64,000 bases of DNA from Apostichopus japonicus. Lineage: Eukaryota > Echinodermata > Holothuroidea > Aspidochirotida > Stichopodidae. Positions 1-10,264 of the stretch are shown piece by piece (positions within the stretch are counted from its first letter, which is position 1; every line of letters begins with the position of its first letter). Under the pieces are notes generated by a model, which was not told where the DNA came from, ran no database searches, and was given only the letters and a program-made list of their open reading frames with translations. Location of the stretch: assembly GCF_037975245.1 (NCBI RefSeq), contig NC_092568.1:19390001-19454000 (forward strand). Direction: 5' to 3'. A program made the position numbers and the translations under genes.

Positions 1-284
1 TTATTGACTTTTTTATTGCGCTCTCAAATACCTATTGACATTTGTCACATTTTGTTGGTGTAATTTTCTGACAAATGGCGATGACACCTATTTATTCTTC
101 GATTATCTGCAAATTAGCAAGGCCGGGAAAGGGTCATTTCCGGTGATCTAGGGAGTAACTTTACTCAAAAAAATTCTGTACGCTCCGCGCCAACCTGTGG
201 TGGCGCTCCGCTTAGATAGTGTCAAAAGCACCCCTACAGACCATTCTCTCCCCCCCCTGACCAATACCCCTAGCTCCGCCACTG
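1..284. mobile_element. hAT-like MITE, copy 1 (left end outside window)
   Basis: This stretch matches 60116-60470 in the same orientation, with shared blocks such as TTATTGACTTTTTTATTGCG and CGCCAACCTGTGGTGGCGCT. It ends in GCTCCGCCACTG, the complement of the CAGTGGCGGAGC that starts the complete copy at 60003. The left terminus is beyond the window. Compared with the complete copy it lacks roughly 80 bp of internal sequence after the first 80 bases. No coding capacity is visible, so it is a non-autonomous remnant. The hAT assignment rests on the CAGTGGCGGA-type terminus and on the 8-bp duplication around the other copy. Confidence 0.7.
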
Positions 285-879
285 TCACCTAGTGAAAGAT
301 CAAGAATTTGCAATGTGTTTTTCAATGGTTAAACTTATATTATTATGATTATCATCATTATTGTTGTAACGACTTCCCCAATAATTCTAACCAATATGGA
401 AGGGTAATAACACGGAAATGATTTTATGTTATTGTCAGGTGATGTAATAACTGATGGATACCTATATGATATGCACATTAACATGTGGAACGCGGGCGGA
501 GCGTGCGAAAAAAATTTTGGTTATATTTTTCGGGCAAGTCGTTACAGCCCCCCCAAATCAAATGAGGCTCCTACGCCTATACTACCAACTATGGTATCCT
601 GCCTTTAGTTGTTGGTGAACCTTGTTTAACTTTGTCTCTGCTAGGGGCGCCAGTCAGAAGCCATAGTCATTCGATGCAACCTAGAAAGTTGCAGAGAACT
701 GCAAATATATATGAAAATGAACAATAAGAGTGTAATAATAATCAGCAGTTATTTTTACGACTCTTAAGCGACCACAAATGTGGGAGAAAGGTCTTATGGA
801 TTACAACTTTCATGTCGGGTGGCTGTCCAATTCAACATTTTAACTCAAATTTGGAATCTTTCCCATTTAGAAAGTCGTT
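285..879. other. unassigned AT-rich stretch
   Basis: There is low-complexity ATT/ATC sequence at 340-368. A short GC-rich patch at 488-560 (GCGGGCGGAGCGTGCG, then seven C's) resembles the terminal region of a decayed DNA transposon, but I could not find a partner end. No gene is supported. Confidence 0.4.
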
Positions 880-1025
880 GTTATTGTCAATGCGTTGTCT
901 CCTAACTCTATTGCCAATTCCTTGTCTCCTAACTCTATTGTCAAATCATCTATTGTCATTCAATTGTCTGCTAACTCTCTTGTGAATTCATTGTTCCCTG
1001 TATTGTCAATCCATTGTCTCCAATT
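880..1025. repeat. degenerate tandem repeat, about 28-35 bp unit
   Basis: The words TTGTCTCC, TAACTCT and ATTGTCAAT recur four to five times with variable spacing. It is an old, diverged minisatellite with no coding content. Confidence 0.55.
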
Positions 1026-1330
1026 ATCTTTTTCTGGGTAGAGTGTGTCACCAAGAGGAATTGATCCGTAACAAATGAGGAACTACTGTCAGAGACAAAT
1101 TATAATAATATTGATATGGAAAGATTTCAAGTTTTCTCCCTTTTTGTCTCTCTATCTCTTTTCAGTGTAAGAGGTGTTTGATGTTTCAGCAGACCGGAAG
1201 AGACACATTACAAACAAAACTAAATTACGGGTCTCGATCTTATAGAGGATATGCAGTACGGATGTGGCAGATATGCAGAATTTTTTTTTTTTCAAACTTA
1301 AGTTGGTCTGTACATCAAAAGTAATTTGTT

Positions 1331-1916
1331 TTAAAGGATTGGTTCAGTTGTCATACATGTTTATGTTATATGAAAGAGGACAATAAAAGAAACACAATGG
1401 TGAAAAAAACTGTTCAAATATCTTTTTCAGTTAAAGAGATATTCAAGTTTTATCAAATTGTGTAGAAACTGCTGAAATCTGACTAGCTGTGATGTCACAT
1501 CCTCACATTCCTGAAAAGTCTTTGTTTTTTTCTCTAAATATTTTGTGAGATTTCATGACTTTCAACCAAAAGATATGCCAGGAGATCTCATATTTGTCAA
1601 AGGAAGTATTAGAGATTAAACATCTGAAGAATTTTTGATTATAAATATTATTTTCAAATGTGTTAAAAAATGTAAATAATTTTTAAAGAAATATATTCAC
1701 AAATGTTAAGGAAGTGAGGATGTAACATCACACCCTCACAGTAAGTCTTTCTACACCAGTCGTTTTCAAAGAAATTTTGATATCTTCAAAGTGTCATATC
1801 TCCTTAACAGAGCATGCTATCATGGTAGTTTCTTCACTGTTCTTGTTGTCTTTTTGTGCTCTTCCATACAAAATAGACATGTCAAACACCTGGACCAACC
1901 CTTTAAGCTCTGACAC
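1331..1916. mobile_element. T2/Kolobok-like foldback MITE with long inverted arms
   Basis: The left end reads TTAAAGGATTGGTTCAG and the right end, read on the minus strand, reads TTAAAGGGTTGGTCCAG. The similarity continues inward for about 230 bp per arm. Paired blocks include the GATGTCACATCCTCAC region near 1490 and its complement near 1722. Both ends carry TTAA, which fits a TTAA target-site duplication. T2-type MITEs, related to Kolobok transposons, are known for TTAAAGG termini and TTAA sites. Piggybac-like origin is the alternative. The two small frames inside (1777-1986 plus, 1794-2090 minus) are by-products of the arms and not genes. Confidence 0.75.
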
Positions 1917-2205
1917 AAAGTATTCTGTTATGTCTCTCAGCAGCTGTGTATATACTGTTTCTGTTATAGATCTGGGAATGTCATAAGAAATTTGACAATA
2001 AAGATATATTGTATAGATAAGTTGTATATGCATCACTAGCCAGTTGGAGAAGCTATTCACAAGTGTTGATGAGTTGATCATTCTGTACATGCTGTAATTG
2101 CTGTTCCATTAAACTGGAAATTAATTTGATAGGTTTGTGTGGGTTATTATAACTTATAAAACAATGAATTAACATTTAAGCCTGCCCTGAATTGCGGACA
2201 TCATT

Positions 2206-2370
2206 CTCAACTGAGTCTTAGAAGGGGCATTCCAGATATTAAACATATATTTTTAATGCTGATTACAAAAATCGGATTGAGTATAGAAACATGAATAACA
2301 CTCAAAAGTTTTCCTTCTTTGCTTGGAATATGACAAGTATCAAAGTTAATATTTTGCCTAAAGTCATGCT
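2206..2370. mobile_element. fragment of a TTAAAGG-type MITE family (one end)
   Basis: The segment starting GGGGCATTCCAGATATTAAA matches the end at 4624 (AAGGAGCATTCCAGACGTTA). Within it, ACACTCAAAAGTTTT, followed by GGAATATGACA, matches 61652-61690. No partner inverted end was found, so it is truncated or too diverged. Families and boundaries are inferred. Confidence 0.45.
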
Positions 2371-2464
2371 TTAACATGAGAAGCAATCTAGACCATTTTT
2401 TCTTCACTTCATTAGATTTTAAATAACCAATTTGGGAGGATTTGTTCATCATCTCTATCATGTT

Positions 2465-3370
2465 AAGTTAATGATGATGGTTTAACTTGAGCTTCAAAAG
2501 CATTGTCATTTTTCGGACATACATTAAACATCTTTACATGCTCTTACACTATGCACTCTACACATTCATTAAGCATTGCACTGACAATGTTTCAACTTTG
2601 ACCCATTTTTGTCTTCGTTGTAAATAAGTTGAAAATAACAGCCAAGTTTTTTAATCTATGTCAGAAGTTGAGGACTTAAGCTGTGATAAGCCTAAAAAAA
2701 AAAAACTAAAAAAAAACCTGTTCACATGATATACGGCCAGGGTGCTTGACAGAAAATTTCACTCTTCCTGTTTTGATGTACTTTAATGGTCACATTAAGT
2801 CACAATAAATATATTTCAACATACTTTACTGATAGCTATCCTGGAACAGTCACGATAAGTGGTTTTGCAGTTCTCCTTAATTTTTTGTTGTGTAAAAAAC
2901 TTAAATCAGGAAGGATGTAAGTTACTCTACATTAATGACCGCAAAATAAAATCCCGTCCTTGGGAATAAAGTACTCTCCCGAGGTATCCATAAAAACCGG
3001 TTAATATTCGTCCGTCCATCCGTTTTCTTCGACACAGTTTTTCAGGGAATTATCAATCATGTTCTGATATTGAAATATGTTATGAAACATGTAGATCTAG
3101 GCTTAAAGAACCAGTGAATTAAGAACAGAGAACAAGAGTGCAGGAAGCATGTCCCTAAAATGGTGGAAGCGATGATGAGTTCATGACCGAGGTGAACTCA
3201 ATTAACCAGATGCATGACAAGAAACAAGTAGGTGAATCTACACACAGGGAACAGAGACCCTGTTGCAATGAAACTTTGAAAGGAGGAAGCTGGCTTAATG
3301 GCAAACTGCCTATTAAAGAGAGAGGATTAAAGGATATAGGGCAAAGGGTGAGCAGTGGGCAAGGCTATAA
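2465..3370. other. unassigned non-coding stretch
   Basis: AT-rich sequence with an A-rich run at 2694-2716. No repeat, RNA gene or convincing exon is visible. The short frame at 3183-3374 has no recognisable domain. Confidence 0.4.
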
Positions 3371-3372
3371 AT

Positions 3373-3437
3373 AGGATAGGACAGAGAAGGGGGAGAAGGA
3401 GGGAGGGAAAGGGAGGAGTGAGGAAGATGGGGAGACA
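3373..3437 (+). repeat. purine-rich tract (GA/GGA)
   Basis: The plus strand is almost only A and G (GAAGGGGGAGAAGGAGGGAG and similar). It lies 65 bp upstream of a long pyrimidine tract, so the two are opposite in strand asymmetry. Confidence 0.7.
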
Positions 3438-3501
3438 AAAATCAATCTTGGGGTGATGGCAAATGTTGAGGGAGTTTAACCAGTTTATATTGATTTGTGC
3501 A

Positions 3502-3705
3502 CCACCTCCCTCAACCCCTATCTTCCCCTCCCTCAACTCCCACTCTCCCCTCCCCCACCCCTACTCCCCCTTCCCCAACCCCTACTCTCCCCTCCCCAGG
3601 CCCCACTCTCCCTCCCCCATCCCCTACTCTCACATCCCCAGCCCACACTCTCCCCTCCCCAGCCCCCCTCCCACAGCCCCTACTCTCTCCTCCCCATCCT
3701 CTCGT
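3502..3705 (+). repeat. C-rich pyrimidine minisatellite, about 20-24 bp unit
   Basis: Imperfect repeats of CCCCTACTCTCCCCTCCCCA and variants give about 200 bp of almost pure C/T on the plus strand. The complementary strand has many GGGG runs and could form G-quadruplexes or triplex DNA. Four overlapping frames here (proline/serine-rich on plus, glycine-rich on minus) arise from composition and are not credible genes. Confidence 0.85.
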
Positions 3706-3755
3706 AAATTGTAATTGTGTGCTTGTAGATAATCTTTTCAAACAATGTATTTAAA

Positions 3756-4620
3756 TTGCAATATAGATCTATCACCTTGATACCTACCATGCTGTTAAGA
3801 GTCCATCAAATTTTATCCTATATTTATTTTAAAAAATTGTCGTTTTTGTCACACTTGGAAACTATTATTTTCAGTTATTCAATAGTTTTTCAAAATGTGA
3901 ACCAAAGTAATTATTTGATAGAAATAAATATGAAATATATAACATACTTTATTTCTCTTTTCTGTGTGACAGTTCATGTACTTTCTTGTGGATATTTTAG
4001 CCATTGTTGGTTTTAACGCCACCAATATTTCATTCCTATCGTGGTAGTTGTCTGGGAATAATTTATTCAGCCTTTGAACTTTGTGTAACAGCTCTGAGTC
4101 TCTTATAAAACACTACGTTTCCTATGTATAAAACTGCTATACATCTTTACACTTGTATAGCAATTGGCCAATTTTGCATAACATTTTGGGATGGGATATA
4201 AAGTCAGTTTATCCATGGCAAGCATTTGTTAGTAAGCTGAAAATATAAATATTTGTGTTGCATCAGGTGATCACCAAAATTGATCTTTGTAAAATCCTCT
4301 TGGAGTAGTGAGAGTCACGCTAGGTAATAAATTCAAATTTGCTTCATTTTATCAAAATGTTGTGAAGTAATTAACCTCAACAAACAACTCGCTGCCATCC
4401 CCTGTGAGACTATAATGTTAATGTGTGACTGTAGGCACATAATTAATTCTGATATGTATTAGACTGTTAAAACACACAACTATCAGTCCAAGTTTAATTT
4501 CCAGTTTTATTTTTTTTTGAGAAGTAACCCTTTAACCATAAAGAGGCGCATTAATCCAAGTGGCTGGAATACTTGGTCTCGAATATGTCTGCACTAAGGA
4601 GCTGACGTCATTGTTAATGT
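3756..4620. other. unassigned non-coding stretch
   Basis: AT-rich, with no clear repeat or exon. A frame at 3756-4016 has no conserved motif. Confidence 0.4.
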
Positions 4621-4621
4621 A

Positions 4622-4665
4622 GCCTTAAAGGAGCATTCCAGACGTTAAGCATATTTTACAGGTGA
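4622..4665 (+). mobile_element. solitary TTAAAGG-type MITE end
   Basis: CTTAAAGGAGCATTCCAGAC fits the TTAAAGGRR terminus of T2-like MITEs and matches 2210-2250. The opposite end was not found downstream. Confidence 0.45.
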
Positions 4666-4904
4666 ATATACCCCAATAGCTAATCAGCCAACTATTCTTC
4701 ATTGTTGAACTGCGATATATCAAGACTGTAATCTTCCTATTTATAATATTTCGATGTTATTCAATACCAGAATCCCAAAGCAATATACAGTCCATTGAGG
4801 CATCCAGGAATTGAAAAACGGGATGTGAAATTATATACGTCAGATGGTGCAATCTGATGCATATTAAGGCTATAAATAGGCCGCACCCCCCAGACGAAAA
4901 TAAT

Positions 4905-5222
4905 TCCTGGCTTTTAAGCAAGAGTCAAGAAAACCCCGGGTTTCCCTGGATATCCAAGCTTTATTCCTGCCTCAGGTAGCCAGGAAAAGCCAGGACTTTG
5001 AAAGTCCAGCCTTTTCCTGGCTTCACCCAGCCTAACAAGTCCACACTAGGCAGGAAAAGCGAGGGCAATGCTGTCCTGGCTAGGCAGGAAAAGCCAGGAT
5101 TTTGAAAGTCCAGCCTTTTTCCTGGCTTCACCCAGCCTCACAAGTCCACAATAGGCAGGAAACGAGAGTGGAATGCTGTCCTGGCTAGGCAGGAAAAGCC
5201 AAGCTTGCTTTTTACCCAGTAT
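4905..5222. repeat. left array of CCAGGAAAAGCC motif with a 104-bp tandem unit
   Basis: CAGGAAAAGC occurs at 4981, 5085 and 5190, giving two full units of about 104 bp plus a partial third, with an extra copy at 5051. Each unit contains GGACTTTGAAAGTCC (or GGATTTTGAAAGTCC), a near-palindrome. The array ends near TACCCAGTATTA, which reappears inverted in the right array at about 6332. Confidence 0.75.
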
Positions 5223-5654
5223 TAGCTAGTTGTAAGATGGTCAGCTCTTACATAAAGTTTTCTTTTGTACCATAGTTTTACTTGTTTATTAGTGCAGTGC
5301 TCACTGTACAGAGGGCTATACATTTGTACAGTATATTTGTAAGTTGTTTTGTGGTCGGGGGGATTAAGATTTCTCTCTTCTGGGTTGCTAAGCAACTATC
5401 TTTGTTCTTCCTGGAAATTAGCTCTCACAGGAAAAGGGGTCTGTGTGTATATATTATAGGAACAAAAGAGTTTTGTGAGGGTATAGGGAGTTAGGCAGTT
5501 GGCCATGAGTATTGGAGCAAGACAGTTGCAAAAGACGAGAAATATAGTTTTAATGCTGGATAGTTTGTTTTAAACCTTAATTTATAAAATCAAGTTACTG
5601 TAGTCCTTATTATTTTATGGAAGGAGTGATATTCACCTGACAGTCTGGCACGCG
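5223..5654. other. spacer between CCAGG-motif arrays
   Basis: AT-rich, with no recognisable gene. The 70-codon frame at 5282-5494 has no family resemblance. Confidence 0.35.
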
Positions 5655-5830
5655 TTTTACTATAAAGGACATTATTTACTATAAAGGATATTACTTATAC
5701 TTAGAGGATATTATTTTACCATAAAGGATATTCCGGGACACCATTTGTTATAACTGACATTATTTTACTGAAAGGACACCCTGGGACACTATTGCTTATT
5801 AATTAAAGGATACTATTTTGTTGGGATCGG
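5655..5830. repeat. degenerate tandem repeat of ATAAAGGATATTATTT type
   Basis: TAAAGGACATTATTT, TAAAGGATATTAC, GAGGATATTATTTTACC and related words recur about seven times at 20-30 bp spacing. This is a diverged minisatellite inside the spacer flanked by the two CCAGG arrays. Confidence 0.55.
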
Positions 5831-6295
5831 ACATTTATCATACAATTTATTCTGTTCAACTATACTGATGTCGTGGAATATCTGATGTCATGGAAGATCT
5901 GTACCTGATGTCACCAGCACACCAATCACCAGTACAGATTTATAAATTAAGTGTATTAACTTTAACATTTGGGTGCACCTCTCGACTTTAAGTCGTATTA
6001 TTTAATTCTTTGACTGGGATCAGATCAGCTGTGTATTGTTTGTTATTCATAATTATAATTTATTTTGATCCAATCCAGTTGAGTGTTCCATTTTTATGTG
6101 TCTTGTTCTGTGTTTGGTCATCACACCAAACCCAGAGTTCTCTGATCAAGAACAAACGTTTATTTTCAGTCGCTAACACCCTTACATATACATATAATTC
6201 ATGATTTTAAAGTTATGAAAATTTCCTATACCACAAACACACTAACCTCCTATAAGCTAAAAGTAACTGCCAACTTAAGCCAGCAAGATAATTTA

Positions 6296-6690
6296 TATAG
6301 GGTAAGCATGGACACCTGGCTTTTTCGGTTTAATACTGGGTATGTATACCTGGCTTTTCCTGGCTCCTCACTGATATAAACAGGGACCTGGCTTTTCCTG
6401 GGTAATCCTGGGTGCGCATATACCAGGCTTTTCCTGGTTTTTCCTGGCTCTTCACTCACACACTAGACACCTGGCTTTTCCGGGGTAAACCTGGGTTAAC
6501 CATCCAGGCTTGTCCGGCCTTAACCTGGCTCTAAATGAGTTATATAAACCAGGCTTTACCAGGCTTTTCCTGTCCGAATTACCATTTTCAAGCCCAGGAA
6601 TTTCCCCGGATTTCCCTGGGTAAAATCCAGGCTTTTCCTGGCTTATATTCCAGGGAATTCCAGGGTTTTCCTGCCTTAAATTCGTCTGGG
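6296..6690. repeat. right array of CCTGGCTTTTCCTGG motif
   Basis: More than ten variants of CCTGGCTTTTCCTGG occur in the orientation opposite to the left array. TTTAATACTGGGTATG here is the inverse of TACCCAGTATTA at 5214. The two arrays look like arms of one foldback structure spanning about 4905-6690. The frames at 6250-6459, 6452-6694 and 6535-6762 are repeat-derived. Confidence 0.7.
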
Positions 6691-6817
6691 CCACCCCCCC
6701 CCAACCCCCACCCCCACCGGGTCCACGCCAAATTTCACTTCAAATATATGCAGAAAATGTAAAACAAAAAACTGACGATTTCCAATTCAAATTTTGCATG
6801 TCACGAAACTAATATGA

Positions 6818-7004
6818 AAAAAGTGTCTGGGCTAAAGGAATATTTTTAATTGATAAAACGTCTGGCCTATAGGAATATTTGTTATTGAAAAAAATGTCTG
6901 GGCTATTAGGAATATTGATAATTGAAAAAATGTCTGGGCTATTAGGAATTTATATAATTGAAGAAAAAAATGTCTGGGTTGTAAGGAATTTATATAATTG
7001 AAGA
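6818..7004 (+). repeat. 36-bp tandem repeat, five copies
   Basis: GTCTGG starts at 6825, 6860, 6896, 6932 and 6972, so the spacing is 35, 36, 36 and 40 bp. A typical unit is TGTCTGGGCTATTAGGAAT followed by an AT-rich filler. Copies three to five are the most alike. Confidence 0.85.
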
Positions 7005-7486
7005 GAGCTAGGAACATTTTTATCATTAATTACGTAGCTAATTAATGATCGTCTAGTGAAAACAAAAGGATGTTAGCTTGGCAAATATATGACACGAAAA
7101 TAACGTACAATGCTATACTTCAAACCAGCGTCTCATTATACCCAGATAATCGAAGGAGATAGTTCGAGAACAATCAACATTGTTGAGGGTGACTGTGTTT
7201 TCTCTATAGCAGAATTAGTAACAACGTTGGCAGGTTCGGTCAGACGAACACACGCAGTGTCACACTTCTGTGAGCTATATAGATATAAACTTGTACACTT
7301 TAACTATTACGATTTTATATATCATTGTCTCACTGAATTATGCTCGATTCAGCTTGACTTCTTTTTATTTTATTGCCATCCAACAATAAACTGATGAAAT
7401 TAGATCCCATGGTTGTGATTTAAAAGTCAAACTTAACCATAAAGGATTGATATAAATGGTAACAGAAAAAAAAAACATTTTTTTTT

Positions 7487-7792
7487 TTAGATTCCCGATG
7501 ACATACCAGAGAACGTGACATAGGAGTATAGGGGGAAAACATATATATATATCCATCAACAGTTGAATACATAATGTGAGTTTAAAGTATCTGTGTGTTT
7601 TCATTTTTTTTTATAAATTGGTCGATATCAAAATCACAATGTAGTTCGTTAAATTGACTAGTGTCATTGTAGATACCGATGTAAAAGCGAAACATTTCCG
7701 ACATTGAAAAACTAAACACTTTTTTTTCTTTTTTTTTAGATTTTCGATGAAAGAAAAGACAATGTGACATAGATTTATACAATATATGTATG

Positions 7793-7841
<49 letters not shown>

Positions 7842-8046
7842 TCATATATATATATGTTCATACATATATATGTTCATATATATATTCATTAACAGTTGAA
7901 TTTAAAATACCAGTTCAGTTAGACTCATTTTGTTAATTTCCGGATTTATTTTCTATTTTTTATGCGATATCAAAATCGCAATGTAATTTATAAGAGTGAC
8001 TGTCATTGCAAGTTATGAAGTAAAGTTGACAACTTTCCGACATTTT
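7487..8046. repeat. diverged tandem duplication, about 250-300 bp unit
   Basis: Two units share TTTTTTTTTAGATT(C/T)YCGATG, ACAGTTGAAT, GATATCAAAATC(A/G)CAATGTA and TTTCCGACATT in the same order (starts about 7487 and 7738). The second unit is longer because an AT/TG microsatellite expanded inside it. Confidence 0.7.
7793..7888. repeat. (TA)n(TG)n microsatellite
   Basis: TA repeats, then a short TG run, then ATG TTCATA-type decay. It lies inside unit two of the surrounding duplication. A short frame on the minus strand (7582-7845) merely reads through it. Confidence 0.9.
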
Positions 8047-8049
8047 CCT

Positions 8050-9424
8050 GTGGGCGTTTCACATATGATAAATATTCATCTGAAAGTTGTCTGGGCGAGA
8101 AACTGTTGGAAACAGAATAAATAATTACCAGACGGTACTTTGGTGACAACTCTACGTGGGTGTGTAAGTTTGATTACATAGGGGGGTTGGGGGGGCGGGG
8201 TCGAAATCCAGGTGGGCCGGGCCACCTTTTGGAAGGCTTCATCCTTGCTTTCTTGAGATCATGAAAGCGAGAATACATTATTCATCATCCCATATTTCTG
8301 ATGGACCCAGGGCCTCGGGGTATTTCCCCCTGACCCCTTATTCTCCTCAGGTTTGTTAACCCCTCTTGTGGTAAAGCGTTCGATCAATCTCAGACAGATG
8401 CTTTAATATATAATATTTGGTTTGATGGGGTCAGGGTGACTACGGCGAGATACTTGTTACTATGTACAATTAGGTTTTATCACCAATTACAATCGTAAGG
8501 TCACAACCTTAAATATGAAATAAAATCAAACGGAATTATAGAGTTGATAGAAGAATAGATTGAAAGCAAATCCGACTGGTAAACAGCTGGCTTAAGAAAG
8601 CGGATCTGATTATTTTTAATAAGTCCGATCTTTATAAATACCCTTTCAATCAAATTATCTAGGACCTCAACTAATTTGCAATCTTTGGATAAGTCAAATT
8701 CAACAAAAGATTTTTATTGCTTTTTGTTTTCGTTTGTTTGTTTTTTGTTATTTTTGGTAGCAAATGAAGAAAGTTTTAACCATTGCCTGTTCGGTGGGTT
8801 TGCAAAGATTTTTAATTTGTCCCATCCAAAGAATATAATGATATATAAGTGTTTAGGTGCTGTGGTTATCATATAAATTCCAGAGGTATTCGTCTACTTA
8901 TGATTGGACTTATTCAAGTCGTTTTGACACGCTACAATGTGAATTGTCGGTGCCACAAAGCAAAATATAAACAATGACATTTAACCGAGGTTTCAGATAC
9001 TTTAATGTAGGCCAATACAATATTTTCAGGCTTTATTGGAAAGCAATTTCGAAAGACCAGTAATCAAAAATGCTTTGAGGTTCCGATGACTTAACTCGTT
9101 TTAATTGTCGCATTTTATGCTTAGTGTAATCTCTGCAGTATGAAATTCCTATTAAGATGTATGTACAACAAAACTAATTGTTTCAACTTACAACGACATG
9201 ACAACCTTCTTTTTTTTTGGTAATCGAATGCTCAGACAAGAGCCCGACGACATGCTTTGAGACAAAGCTTCATGATCCATCCATCTTATCTTTTTTTTAT
9301 AGGTTTTGGTCTGTTTTATAGTCTTCTCGTGTTTTTAGATTTTTGTGTTCGTATTTTACATACTGTTTAATTTTCGTTTATGTGTTTTCTAGACTTTTTA
9401 TTCCTTTGATTTCTCTGTCTTTTT
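8050..9424. other. unassigned non-coding stretch
   Basis: There is a G-rich patch at 8181-8200. No repeat family or exon is recognised. The frame at 8676-8876 is phenylalanine-rich and unsupported. Confidence 0.35.
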
Positions 9425-9525
9425 TATTGTTGTATTTGTATTAGGTTGTGTAAAGCGCCTAGAGGCCTCTTTGTATTTGGCGCATTATTAAGAACTTATT
9501 TATTAAGAACTTATTTATTAAGAAC

Positions 9526-9578
<53 letters not shown>

Positions 9579-9581
9579 CAT
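9425..9581 (+). mobile_element. 3' tail of a CR1/L2-like non-LTR retrotransposon
   Basis: GTGTAAAGCGCCTAGAGGCC, GGCGCATTATTAAGAAC, three TATTAAGAACTTAT copies and then (ATT)n form the typical short 3' UTR hairpin-like motif and microsatellite tail of CR1/L2-group elements. A similar ending (GCGCCTTATAAGAACT, then ATT repeats) follows the reverse-transcriptase remnant at 28548. No coding part remains here, as expected for a 5'-truncated insertion. Confidence 0.65.
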
Positions 9582-9599
9582 CTTGAGATATCAGGTTTA

Positions 9600-10060
9600 C
9601 AACCAAACGAGCTGGACAAGGTCCTGTTGTAAGGCTCACTGGCAATAGGCAATATGTGAACCTGTTTGATAACATTATACACGGTATACTGTATATTCTG
9701 CTGTCACGATGTACACCACTTCATTCATGCCAGGCGCTGGAAAGGAGATCCTTTTGTTTTCAGCTGAATACATTAGCTATAGACGAGATCAACTGTGTTC
9801 TCCTATATACATTAACATAATTGCATCATAATGTGGTTAATGATGCAGAATATGGTTATGACATATTGACCTAATGATGCAGAAAGTTGACAGCATATTC
9901 CTGACGTAGACATCATCAGAATATCTTGCTTGATTACACAAGAGGTAGTAGGGACCCGACAATTGCACCATAGTTTGGCGTCACTGGGCGTGTATAATTG
10001 GTGAAAGGTCTATAGAAAAGTGTATTCTTGCCAAATGATACCGTAATAATGACAAACAGC
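9600..10060. other. unassigned non-coding stretch
   Basis: ATAATGTGGTTAATGATGCAGAATATGG and a diverged echo at 9855-9885 form a small local duplication. Nothing gene-like is seen. Confidence 0.35.
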
Positions 10061-10067
10061 CGAGAAC

Positions 10068-10107
10068 ACCCCCCCCCCCCCCCACACACACACACACACA
10101 CACACAA
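10068..10107 (+). repeat. poly-C followed by (CA)n
   Basis: About 14 C's run directly into about ten CA units. A second 13-C run lies at 10250-10262. Confidence 0.9.
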
Positions 10108-10264
10108 AACACACGCACGTACCAAGTATGAGATCTATTTAACATAACCTGCATCTTGAGATATGATGTCAACGACGGAGGAGTTCTGATTTTGACGTCG
10201 GATGAACGATAAATGAACTTTGACCTTACAAAGTACTCATCGTTCATCTCCCCCCCCCCCCCCT

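Noticed and set aside
3463-3754. Proline/serine-rich and glycine-rich frames
   Set aside because: Produced by the C-rich minisatellite; several overlapping frames are open together.
5216-6295. LTR retrotransposon between the CCAGG arrays
   Set aside because: No direct long terminal repeats, primer-binding site or polyprotein coding; arrays are inverted, favouring a foldback.
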